From: Pontibacter cellulosilyticus | GTDB lineage: Bacteria; Bacteroidota; Bacteroidia; Cytophagales; Hymenobacteraceae | Length of the DNA stretch: 64,000 bases | Direction: 5' to 3' | Assembly: GCF_014306105.1 (NCBI RefSeq) | Contig: NZ_JACRVF010000004.1 | Location: 186,001 to 250,000, forward strand | Shown: positions 43,243 through 51,827 of the stretch, in pieces | Numbering within the stretch: position 1 is the first letter of the stretch | Layout: each line of letters begins with the position of its first letter | Made by a program: the position numbers and the translations under genes | Notes under the pieces: model-generated | Databases searched by the model: none | What the model was told of the DNA's origin: nothing | Seen by the model: only the letters and a program-made list of their open reading frames with translations

Positions 43243-44411
43243 TTTCGTTTTGCGGGCCCCTCTTTTATTCTTGCTGCAAAGGAGCTTCAGAGCGTCGTAA
43301 GAGAAGCAAGCCAAGATACCAAGAATTAGGGGTGATGATGCTGTCGCCATAGGCCTCTACTAGCTTTTAGAGTATACACCAGAACAGCGGCCCGCCCTCT
43401 CGTCAAAAAACGCGCTAAGTAAATTCCCCGGCGTGAAAATGAACCCTCCTAAGGCTCACTTCTGAGTAGCCGCAGGATTGCTGTGTATCTGCGAAAACAT
43501 ATGCCAACACAGTACGTATTTCCCCGTCTAAGTTAGTGTTGCTGTGCCCTACTTTTTAGTGGCTCCGAGGCAGTTGACAGGTGCGATCAAAATGTGCTTC
43601 TCGCTGTGCTCTGTTGAGTATAGGAAAACACTGCATTTTCACCTTATAGGGGCTTCTAAAGACAGAGTGGCAAACAGGGTATTTTAGCTTAGTAATATAG
43701 CGTGCATTTCTCCCGTGAAACAGGTGTTAACTTGATACCAAAAATCAAAGCGTGCTTAAAAGCGAAGGCATTGCTTTTGGCATAGGTAAGACACGTAAAG
43801 CCAATAAGTTACGCAGCTGGTTTGTTCTTTACCTTTTGCGCGTAAAACCATGTCTCTAAAGCTCTTTTCTAGGCAATTAAAATTCGTCTGTTGGAGGCTT
43901 CGTTTTTACACGCGTATTTGTGTGTCTTTATAGAGTACGGACGCGCTGCAATTCCTGCTGAAGCAGCCACTCTTAAAACTGATAATTAAAACCTCAAAAT
44001 TTATTGCTTCACTGCGCGATTACACGCGCGGAGCACTGCACCGGATCATAATCTGCAGCGATGTATTTCGTGTAGTACGTGGAGACGCAATAAAACGCGC
44101 ACAGCAATTAGTAATGGTCCATTTCTTGAGATAAAGCCAACACTAGCACCAACAGAGATTTAAACCGCATAAGCCCTCTCACTAATATTCTAGCCCAGGG
44201 CAATGATTACAAAGAAAGTGGAGAGCATCTGTGCCTACGCACATAAAGTGATTAACTGAATAGCGGGCAGGGGTCAAACGGAAATTATCTTGGAATTCCA
44301 TATATTAGATAAAATATATATGCATAGAAGAAGCATAATTGAATATCTGCAGTATTAGTGCAGCCAATTAGGTTGGAGCACTGAGCTGTTTACTACTTAA
44401 GCGTTTTTGTA
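43243..44411. other. Large intergenic region, no supported gene
   Basis: About 1.17 kb with no open frame of coding character on either strand. GCGCG-type motifs recur (GCGCGTAAAAC near 43837, ACACGCG near 43908, GATTACACGCGCG near 44020), but I cannot assign them to cassettes or att sites. It may be remains of lost island genes or hold a non-coding RNA. Confidence 0.45.
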
Positions 44412-45524
44412 ATGAGGGCTAGTCAAAAAGAGTACGTTGGGTACAAAGATCAGAGAGATGCGCTGTTTGTCTTTGGAGCTGGCGCATCAACCGCAGACGG
44501 GGGACCATTGCAGAGAGACCTGTTACCTCATATTTTAAACACGAAGCATGAGCGATCAGCGACTGTTGAGTTGGTGAAGAGGTTCATTGAGGATAACTTT
44601 GATGTTTCTAGTGGTCACTATCCATCACTAGAATCTATTTTTGGGTTTCTGGATTATTTTATCTCAAAGCAGGAGAGCTTGGGAAAGGGCTATACGACCG
44701 CAAGCATAGCTTTCGTTAAAGAGGCCTTGATACGCCTAGTTCATTATAGTATAGACGGCTGTAGCAAAAGCAAGGGGGTGTACAAGAGGTTCTGGGAGGT
44801 TGTTGCAAATACAAACCGGAATATTTCTGTGCTGACGATGAACTATGATACACTACTAGACGAATCCTTCGACTTTCTTTACCCTGATAAGGCAGTAATC
44901 GACTACTGTCTAAACTTCATGAATTATGAGCATTACGATAGGATAGAAGCTTTTAATTGGTGGGATAATCCCAGAGAGCCTATAACCGTTTGGGAAGGGG
45001 GGGATCCGCGTCCAATAAAAATAATGAAGATCCACGGCTCCCTCAATTGGAAATATTGCAACTGCTGCAACCAGGTCTTATTAACACCCTGGGACACGAA
45101 AATAAGTTTAGAATCACAAGGCTTCAAAGGGAGAACCGGAAGAAGCTGCGAAAATCCAGAAAGCATAGAGTATGATTTGAGATGCCCGATTGATGACACG
45201 CTGTTCGACACCTTTATTGTTCCCCCTTCTCACATAAAAAACTTAAGCCACCCTGCGGTTACTAAGCTTATGGACGAGGCTGCAATTGAGATAAGGAAAG
45301 CAAGTCGAGTTGTGTTTGTCGGCTATTCATTCCCGGAGGCTGACGTTCATGTCAAAGCACTGTTCAAAAAGAATCTTACAGATGGAGTTAGTATTGAAGT
45401 AGTTGATCCTTTCCTTAACAGTCAATTAGAAGCAAACTACAGGAGCTTGAGTAAATCGGTGAAATTCGTCAAAGCGCATTTTGAGGAATACATTGGAAAT
45501 GGGTTGGAAGCGGCGTTGAAATAA
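44412..45524 (+). CDS. Stand-alone SIR2-like domain protein (candidate NADase defence protein)
   Basis: A 370-residue SIR2_2-type protein. The NAD-binding loop is VFGAGAST (residues ~20-27), the NYD motif is LTMNYDTLLD (~142), the catalytic His lies in KIHGSLNW (~204), and a second nucleotide-site motif VVFVGYSFPEADVHVKALF is near 303. A possible metal site is formed by KYCNCCNQ (~212) and the later SCENPE and RCPID. In bacterial defence, SIR2 domains act as NADases that deplete the cell of NAD after phage infection (DSR, Thoeris, SPARSA). Here no STAND, TPR or Argonaute partner is fused or adjacent, so this may act alone. The domain is clear; the defence role is inference from family and island context. 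Confidence 0.82.
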   Translation: MRASQKEYVGYKDQRDALFVFGAGASTADGGPLQRDLLPHILNTKHERSATVELVKRFIEDNFDVSSGHYPSLESIFGFLDYFISKQESLGKGYTTASIAFVKEALIRLVHYSIDGCSKSKGVYKRFWEVVANTNRNISVLTMNYDTLLDESFDFLYPDKAVIDYCLNFMNYEHYDRIEAFNWWDNPREPITVWEGGDPRPIKIMKIHGSLNWKYCNCCNQVLLTPWDTKISLESQGFKGRTGRSCENPESIEYDLRCPIDDTLFDTFIVPPSHIKNLSHPAVTKLMDEAAIEIRKASRVVFVGYSFPEADVHVKALFKKNLTDGVSIEVVDPFLNSQLEANYRSLSKSVKFVKAHFEEYIGNGLEAALK

Positions 45525-45772
45525 ATTATCGAGTGGTCACTACACATCACATTTTATAGAACCGCTTAAGCCTTCCTCTATGAGTGATCCAGCTTTTTAG
45601 TTTATTCTCTCCTCTTAATATCTAAACATTCCCTCTCTTATAAGGTTCAATTCCTTTTTTTTAGCTTGATCATTAACCTGATTAACTAAATAAGTTAGCT
45701 AAACTGATTTTATTATCTATATATTTAATTTAAATATTATTATATTTAGAGTGTCAATAAAACCTTTTAGCC

Positions 45773-46243
45773 ATGGAAATTAGTATTTCATCTAAAAGAG
45801 CTTTAGTAGCTAAGGCTCTTTTATCATTGTCAAAAATTGACTTTGAAATGTTGAAGCTCAAGCTTCAAGATTCAGAAGAAGGGCTTGGTTGGTCGCCTGA
45901 AGAATGTGACATTGCTGAGTTAGATTACAAACGCTTCTTAGCGCTTAAGTATGCCTATCCTGATGAAGAAGTAGTGCCTAATCAGACAGTAGACAAATTT
46001 TGGCATTACCACATCCTTGATACGAAAGCATACGCCCGGGACTGTGAGCAAGTGTTCGGGTATTTTGTTCACCATTTCCCTTATTTTGGTATGCGCGGAG
46101 AACAAGATTTACGTGATCTGCACATAGCATTTGCTGATACAACTGCGCTTTATATGCAGCACTTCGGTGAGGGATATGACAGTGCCAAAGGTGGTGGCCG
46201 CGGAAAATGCAGAACAGCCTGTAAACCGGTAAAATGCAAGTGA
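45773..46243 (+). CDS. GRDP-like (glycine-rich domain-containing protein-like) protein with Gly/Cys tail
   Basis: A 156-residue protein. Residues ~1-135 match the glycine-rich domain-containing-like family: LDYKRFLALKYAYPDEEVVP, VDKFWHYHILDTKAYARDCE and FGYFVHHFPYFGMRGEQDL carry the conserved His/Trp/Asp positions. The last ~17 residues switch to AKGGGRGKCRTACKPVKCK: a Gly run, three Cys and many basic residues. Such tails look like a leader-core boundary of a modified peptide, but no modification enzyme or ABC exporter gene is nearby, so a metal-binding or disulphide tail is equally possible. The gene is monocistronic with an AT-rich promoter and a strong terminator. Confidence 0.72.
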   Translation: MEISISSKRALVAKALLSLSKIDFEMLKLKLQDSEEGLGWSPEECDIAELDYKRFLALKYAYPDEEVVPNQTVDKFWHYHILDTKAYARDCEQVFGYFVHHFPYFGMRGEQDLRDLHIAFADTTALYMQHFGEGYDSAKGGGRGKCRTACKPVKCK

Positions 46244-46247
46244 TTTC

Positions 46248-46284
46248 AAATCAGAAAGCCCTAACAAATAGGGCTTTCTGATTT
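46248..46284 (+). terminator. Rho-independent terminator
   Basis: Perfect 16-bp arms (AAATCAGAAAGCCCTA at 46248-46263, complement at 46269-46284) with a 5-base loop, starting 5 bp after the stop of the GRDP-like gene. Confidence 0.85.
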
Positions 46285-46434
46285 AAAATTTAATAACAAA
46301 TCTTAAAGACATTCATAGAAGCCTGTGCTTCTCTAAGGAAATGGGGTCTACAGCAGCACTGCCCCGGCTAAGCTCCCTACAGGTAGAATTGATGCGGTGT
46401 TCAAAGCCAGTCACATCGCTGGAGTGTGTGGTGC

Positions 46435-46932
46435 TTATATTGCAGAAACTGAAGCAGGGGCTAAAGGTGCCACTAAGGCAGTTGGTATTGGTAATAGCAA
46501 AAGCTGTTGGAGCAAATCCAGCAAGTGCTTAGCCTTTAGCTGGTTGGCCTGTGCCTGGTGCTTTTTTATAACCTGGTAGGTAGAAGTCCAGATGGTATCA
46601 TAGTCCCAGGTGCTCGCTGCGTTCTCCACGGCAGCTACTGTTTCCCCGCGGGTTCTGGTAGCGCAGATGATGATGTCACAGCTATAGGAGCCGGCAAGCT
46701 TTTGCAGTCTTTTCTCTAGCCCGGTACCCGGGTCACCCATGCTTTCTATCCCGATCACGATGCCTGCTATTTCTATGATAAGTTGAAAATCGCCATCAAC
46801 GGGTACTTTGGCAGGTATAGGCTTTATGGCCACGAAAGTCGGGTAGGAACCAAGAAGCAGGTTAGCCAGTTCACGGATGGTCTGTGTTTTTCCCTTGCCG
46901 CTGGCATGGCTGATCGCTAGAATAGTTTTCAT
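46435..46932 (-). CDS. P-loop NTPase-like hypothetical protein
   Basis: A 165-residue protein starting TILAISHASGKGKTQTIREL, a Walker A-like loop (ASGKGKTQT) as in small P-loop kinases and MinD/ParA-type proteins. DFQLIIEIAGIVIGIESMGD could be the Walker B strand and SYSCDIIICATRTRGETVAA a later strand (pattern I-I-I-C-A-T-R-T-R-G). No membrane segment. The C-terminal 25 residues are Leu/Ala/Pro-rich and may be unreliable. A DNA- or nucleotide-processing accessory role is possible; nothing more specific can be said. Confidence 0.65.
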   Translation of the reverse strand: MKTILAISHASGKGKTQTIRELANLLLGSYPTFVAIKPIPAKVPVDGDFQLIIEIAGIVIGIESMGDPGTGLEKRLQKLAGSYSCDIIICATRTRGETVAAVENAASTWDYDTIWTSTYQVIKKHQAQANQLKAKHLLDLLQQLLLLPIPTALVAPLAPASVSAI

Positions 46933-47031
46933 AGAATCTTCTATAGTGAATAATGCCGGAAGATAGCTAATGCCATTGGAAGACCAATGGCATTAGCTAA
47001 AACACCTAAACAGCTCGCAAGCGGCTGTGCC

Positions 47032-47613
47032 TTACCAGGGGATGTAGTCCGGGTCCTGGCTTTTTTCCCGAATGTGACGAATACGTTTGCGTATACTGAC
47101 AATCTGCATGTCTACCTTAGATTGCTCCTCCTGCAAGAAATACCGCTCACGATCTGTCAGCTTTGTCTTGTCTGCATTTCTATCTGCTAGGTACAGATCC
47201 TTCAGACTTTTGTAATAGTGCTCGTATTCCTGAATGCGGAGCGTATGAAAGTCAATCACCTCTTCGAGTGCTCTTGGGTGTTCCCCACTTAGATGCTTCT
47301 CACCAAAGGTATCGTCCGGATCTAACTGCTTCCGTTGCTCACGATACGGATTGAAGTACACCAGGCGCAGGTCTCTGCCTGATCCTATGAGCATCGGCTC
47401 CATGCCTTTTCTGCCTTCCACATCCGGCGAAGTTCCAGCTGAAATCTTTGGCATGTCCGCTTCCCGCTTTGCCTTATTGGCATAGACCCTGCACTTATCC
47501 GAGCAGTAAATAGCGCGGGGTTTATTTGCCCAAAAGCTTTGAGTACAATAGGGACATACTTTCTTATAAACAATCGAATTCACGGGAAACTCTTCGCGGC
47601 TGTATTTGGGCAT
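47032..47613 (-). CDS. Zinc-finger hypothetical protein
   Basis: A 193-residue protein. Residues ~19-42 hold a treble-clef or ribbon-type zinc motif (VCPYCTQSFWANKPRAIYCS, DKCRVYANKAKRE) with Cys pairs C-x2-C and C-x3-C, as in DUF2116-like proteins. The rest is helical and charged (RALEEVIDFHTLRIQEYEHY, ERYFLQEEQSKVDMQIVSIR), perhaps a coiled coil. It may bind nucleic acid. It lies 99 bp upstream of the P-loop gene on the same strand, and the two may form one unit, as seen with plasmid/ICE accessory genes. No firm family. Confidence 0.6.
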   Translation of the reverse strand: MPKYSREEFPVNSIVYKKVCPYCTQSFWANKPRAIYCSDKCRVYANKAKREADMPKISAGTSPDVEGRKGMEPMLIGSGRDLRLVYFNPYREQRKQLDPDDTFGEKHLSGEHPRALEEVIDFHTLRIQEYEHYYKSLKDLYLADRNADKTKLTDRERYFLQEEQSKVDMQIVSIRKRIRHIREKSQDPDYIPW

Positions 47614-47995
47614 AGGGGTAAAGGCTTTTCTAATAATTTAACGAATTACGTAATTATTACAGATTAATTATATAGTATTTATGGAATTATTTCAAAATAG
47701 CAGTACATAATATTCATACACTTTTTCAGTTTAGCCACTATTCATATGGTTAGCAGAAATGAATTAAACTCAATGTATTAGTTTATAACAGTTAGAAAGA
47801 TAGTTAAAAACGAATATTACTTAAAGTAATACTTTAAGTGCGATTTGATTTGCATAAGCTGATGACCTGAGCCTTAACTGTCGTGATTTAGAGCACACCT
47901 TTACAAACAGATAGGAGTGCCTTTTGCTTTGAAGAATTTACTAACTTCACGCCTGCGCCTGCTTTTACTTTGGCAAGGTGGCTACGGTGTTAAAG
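47614..47995. other. AT-rich intergenic region
   Basis: About 380 bases between the divergent zinc-finger gene and the nuclease gene, strongly AT-rich up to ~47850. No ORF, no strong hairpin. Confidence 0.5.
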
Positions 47996-49591
47996 ATGGA
48001 AAAACTCACAACGTACTGGGAGCTGTTCGAGCAGCTAAAACAAGAAATCAAGGCGGCCCGTGTGCACGCTGTTCTTACCGTGAACGCCCAGATGCTGGAG
48101 CTGTACTGGAAGATCGGCCATGCCATCCTGCAACAGCAGCAGCAGGAAGGGTGGGGCGCTAAAGTGATCGACCGGCTAGCCACTGATTTAAGAACTGCTT
48201 TTCCGGATATGAAAGGCATGTCGGCTCGTAACTTAAAGTACATGCGTGCCTTTGCCGAAGCCTGGCCTGGCTTTGTGCAAGTATCCCTTGCACAAAGTCA
48301 GGCGATACCTGCAAGTGCAGAAGCCAGTAAAATTGTGCAAGCGCCCCTTGCACAAATAGCCTGGTACCACCACATCACAATCTTAGACAAGCTCAAGGGC
48401 CAAGAAGAACGCCTGTTCTACATCCGGCAAGCTGCACTAAACGGCTGGAGCCGCAACGTGCTGGTGCATCAGATCGAATCGCGTTTGCATGAGCGCCAAG
48501 GAAAGCTGCAGCACAATTTTCCCAGCACGCTGCCTGCCGTGCAGGGGGATCTGGCAAAAGAGCTGTTTAAAGACCCATATAAGTTCGATTTCCTGCAGTT
48601 GTCAGAGGAAGCCCAGGAACGGGATCTGGAGAATGCCTTGGTCGATAACATCACCAAATTCCTACTTGAAATGGGTAGGGGCTTCTCGTATGTCGGGCGG
48701 CAGGTGCACCTGGAAAAGGGAGGGCAGGACTACTATATTGATTTACTGTTCTACCACCTAAAACTGCACTGCTATGTAGTCATAGAGTTAAAGATCGGTG
48801 ACTTCAAGCCGGAGTATGCCGGCAAGATGAATTTCTATTTGTCCGCTGTAGACGAAGACCTGAAAACAGGTGATGACTCGCCTTCCATTGGGCTGATCCT
48901 GTGCAAGAGCAAGAACAAGGTTACAGTTGAGTATGCGCTGCGCGACATGAACAAACCCATGGGCGTAGCCGAGTATGAGCTGACAGAAGCCATGCCGCTA
49001 GAATTGCAAGGGGAACTGCCAACTATTGAAGCACTCGAGCAGGAACTGGAAAAAGAGATTGTAGCACCGGTTAAACCGCTCGATCAAAAGCTGCAACTGC
49101 TAAAAGATCTGCTGGCACAAGTGAGCAGGGAAGAGGAGGTGCAACAGGAAAAGGATCACGCTGCGCTGCGTTACCTATTTGACGATGTACTTTCAAGCTT
49201 AATCGTCCGGATAAATCAAAATTTAGCTGATGTATTCCCTTTGTTCAACACGGTGTGGTTAAACAGGCAAGTAAACCAAACAGCAAAACCAGATTACACA
49301 ACAGAGGAATTCAAAGAAATGCTGGAGGCTGGAAATACAGTCTATCAAATAGGCCTAAGCCTGTGGATGGACGGTTTTAAGAAAGCAGGCACGAAAGCCT
49401 TTAGCGTCTCGAGAGACCTGATCTTTACACTCGAAAAGTTTAAGTACGCTGTCGGCCCCGACAGAGATGAAAGCTGGCTGGAAAAGCTATACCATCAGCA
49501 GTGGCCTGAAGAAGAGTTAGAGGCTCTGGCTGACAGGTGGTGTGAAGTAGTGATAGAGGATGTAACCTATAGCCTGAACCGCATAAAGTAA
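47996..49591 (+). CDS. DUF1016 (YhcG-type) PD-(D/E)XK nuclease with extra C-terminal domain
   Basis: ATG at 47996 is preferred; GTG at 47978 would add six residues. The N-terminal ~180 residues are the DUF1016 helical domain (ARVHAVLTVNAQMLELYWKI, FPDMKGMSARNLKYMRAFAE, LAQIAWYHHITILDKLKGQE). The nuclease core follows: LLEMGRGFSYVGRQVHLEKG, DYYIDLLFYHLKLHCYVVIE (Asp ~247, E-x-K in VIELKIGDF ~262). YhcG proteins usually stop near 340-360 residues; this one has ~175 more, starting after a Glu-rich linker: LQLLKDLLAQVSREEEVQQE, LNRQVNQTAKPDYTTEEFKE, LSLWMDGFKKAGTKAFSVSR. I do not recognise that domain. The family is associated with mobile DNA and restriction-like defence. Confidence 0.85.
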   Translation: MEKLTTYWELFEQLKQEIKAARVHAVLTVNAQMLELYWKIGHAILQQQQQEGWGAKVIDRLATDLRTAFPDMKGMSARNLKYMRAFAEAWPGFVQVSLAQSQAIPASAEASKIVQAPLAQIAWYHHITILDKLKGQEERLFYIRQAALNGWSRNVLVHQIESRLHERQGKLQHNFPSTLPAVQGDLAKELFKDPYKFDFLQLSEEAQERDLENALVDNITKFLLEMGRGFSYVGRQVHLEKGGQDYYIDLLFYHLKLHCYVVIELKIGDFKPEYAGKMNFYLSAVDEDLKTGDDSPSIGLILCKSKNKVTVEYALRDMNKPMGVAEYELTEAMPLELQGELPTIEALEQELEKEIVAPVKPLDQKLQLLKDLLAQVSREEEVQQEKDHAALRYLFDDVLSSLIVRINQNLADVFPLFNTVWLNRQVNQTAKPDYTTEEFKEMLEAGNTVYQIGLSLWMDGFKKAGTKAFSVSRDLIFTLEKFKYAVGPDRDESWLEKLYHQQWPEEELEALADRWCEVVIEDVTYSLNRIK

Positions 49592-49732
49592 ATACAGAAT
49601 TAGGCAATTGGGTAGCCATCTAAGCTGTTTCAGGCTCAGGTAAAACCCGTAAGAATAAACATACACTTTGTTCTATATTTAGATAAAATGTAGTATTTTG
49701 GCTTTATAATCCAAGCTAAAATACGAGAACAA

Positions 49733-50662
49733 ATGCGTTATGTCCCTGATTTGATCCCGAAGGCGTCCCGGGTGCTGCCCAGTTACTTTCAAGGAAGCCC
49801 GTATGCTTTCCCCACACGGAACAAGTTCCTGGTGGCACTCTCTTATCTGGGCGCTGCTTTTTTCTTTCTAGGCGCTTTGGCCTTTCTAAAACACCCTTTC
49901 GTGACGCTGTTGCTGGGCGCGATCGGCTTTTTGCTGTTGCCGCAGGGGCATCGCTGGCTGGAGCGCAAGGGGCGCTTTCAGTTCAAGCGCAAAGCCAAAG
50001 CCATCGTAAGCGGCTCCATCTTCTTGGTTTCCACGCCTTTCATCAACCACTATGCCGAGGTGGACGCGCAGGAGGCGCACGCCATGCAGGTGCAGGAAGA
50101 AAAAGCCAGGCAGGAGCAGCTCATGGCAGCCAAGGTAGAAGCGCAACGAAAGGACAGCCTTCACTTTTACCTGGCTGAAAGCGTGCAGCTAAAGGAAGCC
50201 AAGAAGGCCACATTGGCACTCGCTCGACTTCAGCATGCCGAGGCCCTTGCGACAGAAGCTGAAAAAGACACCATCCAAGGCATTAAATCCGACATTTTGA
50301 CGGTTCGGGCGCTTACGCTGGTGAGCGCTAAGAAGTATAAGGCAGCTGCTGCGGATTTGACCACCCTGATAGATCAAAGCCCTACAGATGGAGACTTGCT
50401 CTACAACCGCGCCTTGTGTTATAGCAAGCTAGGCAAAACGAAGGAAGCCGTAGCCGATCTTAAAACGGCGATTGAGGTGGGGCATGTGGAAGCCAACAAG
50501 TTGCACGAGCGCATCAATCCTCTAAAGAAGAGAGTCGCCTATTACGTGACCCGTTGCTGTGACGGCACTACTTCCAGTGCCACCGGCAGAGGGGCCTGCT
50601 CGCACCACGGCGGAGTATGTGATTGGAATGATCCGGTATACGAAGAATACAGAAAATACTAG
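49733..50662 (+). CDS. Membrane-anchored TPR protein with C-terminal DUF3761-like motif
   Basis: A 309-residue protein. Two hydrophobic helices lie at ~34-52 and ~57-75 (LVALSYLGAAFFFLGALAFL, FVTLLLGAIGFLLLPQG), then a basic segment. A charged coiled-coil stretch (~118-140) leads to TPR-like repeats (ATLALARLQHAEALATEAEK, ALTLVSAKKYKAAAADLTTL, DLLYNRALCYSKLGKTKEAV). The C-terminal ~40 residues (YVTRCCDGTTSSATGRGACS, HHGGVCDWNDP) match the Cys/His-rich DUF3761-type motif. It is 2 bp upstream of the TerB-type gene, so translationally linked. Likely a membrane scaffold for that protein; function unknown. Confidence 0.75.
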   Translation: MRYVPDLIPKASRVLPSYFQGSPYAFPTRNKFLVALSYLGAAFFFLGALAFLKHPFVTLLLGAIGFLLLPQGHRWLERKGRFQFKRKAKAIVSGSIFLVSTPFINHYAEVDAQEAHAMQVQEEKARQEQLMAAKVEAQRKDSLHFYLAESVQLKEAKKATLALARLQHAEALATEAEKDTIQGIKSDILTVRALTLVSAKKYKAAAADLTTLIDQSPTDGDLLYNRALCYSKLGKTKEAVADLKTAIEVGHVEANKLHERINPLKKRVAYYVTRCCDGTTSSATGRGACSHHGGVCDWNDPVYEEYRKY

Positions 50663-50664
50663 CT

Positions 50665-51756
50665 ATGAGCAAACACCTATACCAAACTGTACCATTGGCC
50701 AAACGCAGCCTGCTGCAACGCCTACTGGGCCAGCACCCGGAAGAAAATGCTGTCATTGAACTAAACAACTTGCTTGCCAGCAAGCAAATCCAAAAGATTT
50801 CACGGCAAGAGGTAGGGCAGATAGCCCAAACCTATCAAACAGACTTTTTGCGGCAGTTCCAGCGTAATATGGAAGAGTTTTATGCTGTGTACCTGAATCA
50901 TTGCCTTCAAGACAATATCCTGAGCCAGGATGAGCTACAGTCACTCAAACACCTGCGCGGTTTGCTGCAACTGGACGAGCGGACGGTAGAAGGCCTGCAT
51001 GCCAAAATAGGGGAGCAGGTGTATAAGGCTTCCTTCGAAAAAGCCGTTGCCGATGGACGCATCACTCCGGAAGAGAAAGCTTTTTTAGAAAAACTGGAGG
51101 CAGACTTAAAGCTTCCGGAGGCGCTAGCCAAAAAGATCTCTGAAGAAGTGCGGGGCACGTTTATTCAAAATTATGTTGCGTCTATTATAGCAGACGAGCG
51201 CCTTTCGCCTTCGGAAGAGCAGGAGCTGGAGGCCATTGCCGCCAACTTGAATGTCACCCTAGAGGTGAATGAGCAAACAAAGCGCCAGCTGCAGCAGCTC
51301 AAGCTATACTGGGCCCTAGAGAATGCCGAGCTTCCGTCGATTCAGCCGGATATTTTGCTGCAAAAAAGCGAGAAGTGCTACATTTCCATTCCGGGAGTAA
51401 AATGGCATGAGCTGCGCACGGTGCGGCATCGCACCAGCTACAGCGGCTACTCCACCAGCTTCCGAGTGGCCAAAGGCTTTTACCTGCGTTCCGGTTCCTA
51501 CACCCCACGCAGCTACAGCACCGATGAGATGAAGTTGATTGACTCGGGCACCTTATACTTAACCAGCAAGCGTCTCATCTTTGCAGGGAGTAAGAAAAAT
51601 TCGATCATTCACCTAACAAAGATTCTCAGCATCACCCCTTACTCCGACGGGCTTGAGATTGGCAAAGATACCGGTAAATCACCGCTGTTGCAGCTTCCTA
51701 ACCGGACGGATGTGTTTAGTATCATGCTCGAGCGCTTGCTTCGGGAGCGGGCATAA
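50665..51756 (+). CDS. TerB-like plus GRAM/bPH-like domain protein
   Basis: A 363-residue protein without membrane segments. Residues ~60-200 contain two TerB-like helical units (DNILSQDELQSLKHLRGLLQ and FEKAVADGRITPEEKAFLEK, then YVASIIADERLSPSEEQELE). The C-terminal ~110 residues look like a GRAM/bacterial PH-type domain: GVKWHELRTVRHRTSYSGYS, LIDSGTLYLTSKRLIFAGSK, NSIIHLTKILSITPYSDGLE. TerB units may bind metal and link to membrane-stress systems; GRAM domains bind lipids. With the preceding membrane TPR protein it forms a likely envelope-associated complex. Precise function unknown. Confidence 0.78.
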   Translation: MSKHLYQTVPLAKRSLLQRLLGQHPEENAVIELNNLLASKQIQKISRQEVGQIAQTYQTDFLRQFQRNMEEFYAVYLNHCLQDNILSQDELQSLKHLRGLLQLDERTVEGLHAKIGEQVYKASFEKAVADGRITPEEKAFLEKLEADLKLPEALAKKISEEVRGTFIQNYVASIIADERLSPSEEQELEAIAANLNVTLEVNEQTKRQLQQLKLYWALENAELPSIQPDILLQKSEKCYISIPGVKWHELRTVRHRTSYSGYSTSFRVAKGFYLRSGSYTPRSYSTDEMKLIDSGTLYLTSKRLIFAGSKKNSIIHLTKILSITPYSDGLEIGKDTGKSPLLQLPNRTDVFSIMLERLLRERA

Positions 51757-51827
51757 AGAATTCATAATACGTCAAACTAAATACCCTTCACCAGAGTGGC
51801 CGTAGGAGGCTAATCACACTTTTTGCT

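Noticed and set aside
43680-44120. Possible integron-type cassette array with attC-like sites
   Set aside because: The GCGCGTAAAAC and GTTTTTACACGCG segments are only loosely complementary, lack the conserved attC core pattern, and no integron integrase or cassette ORFs are present.
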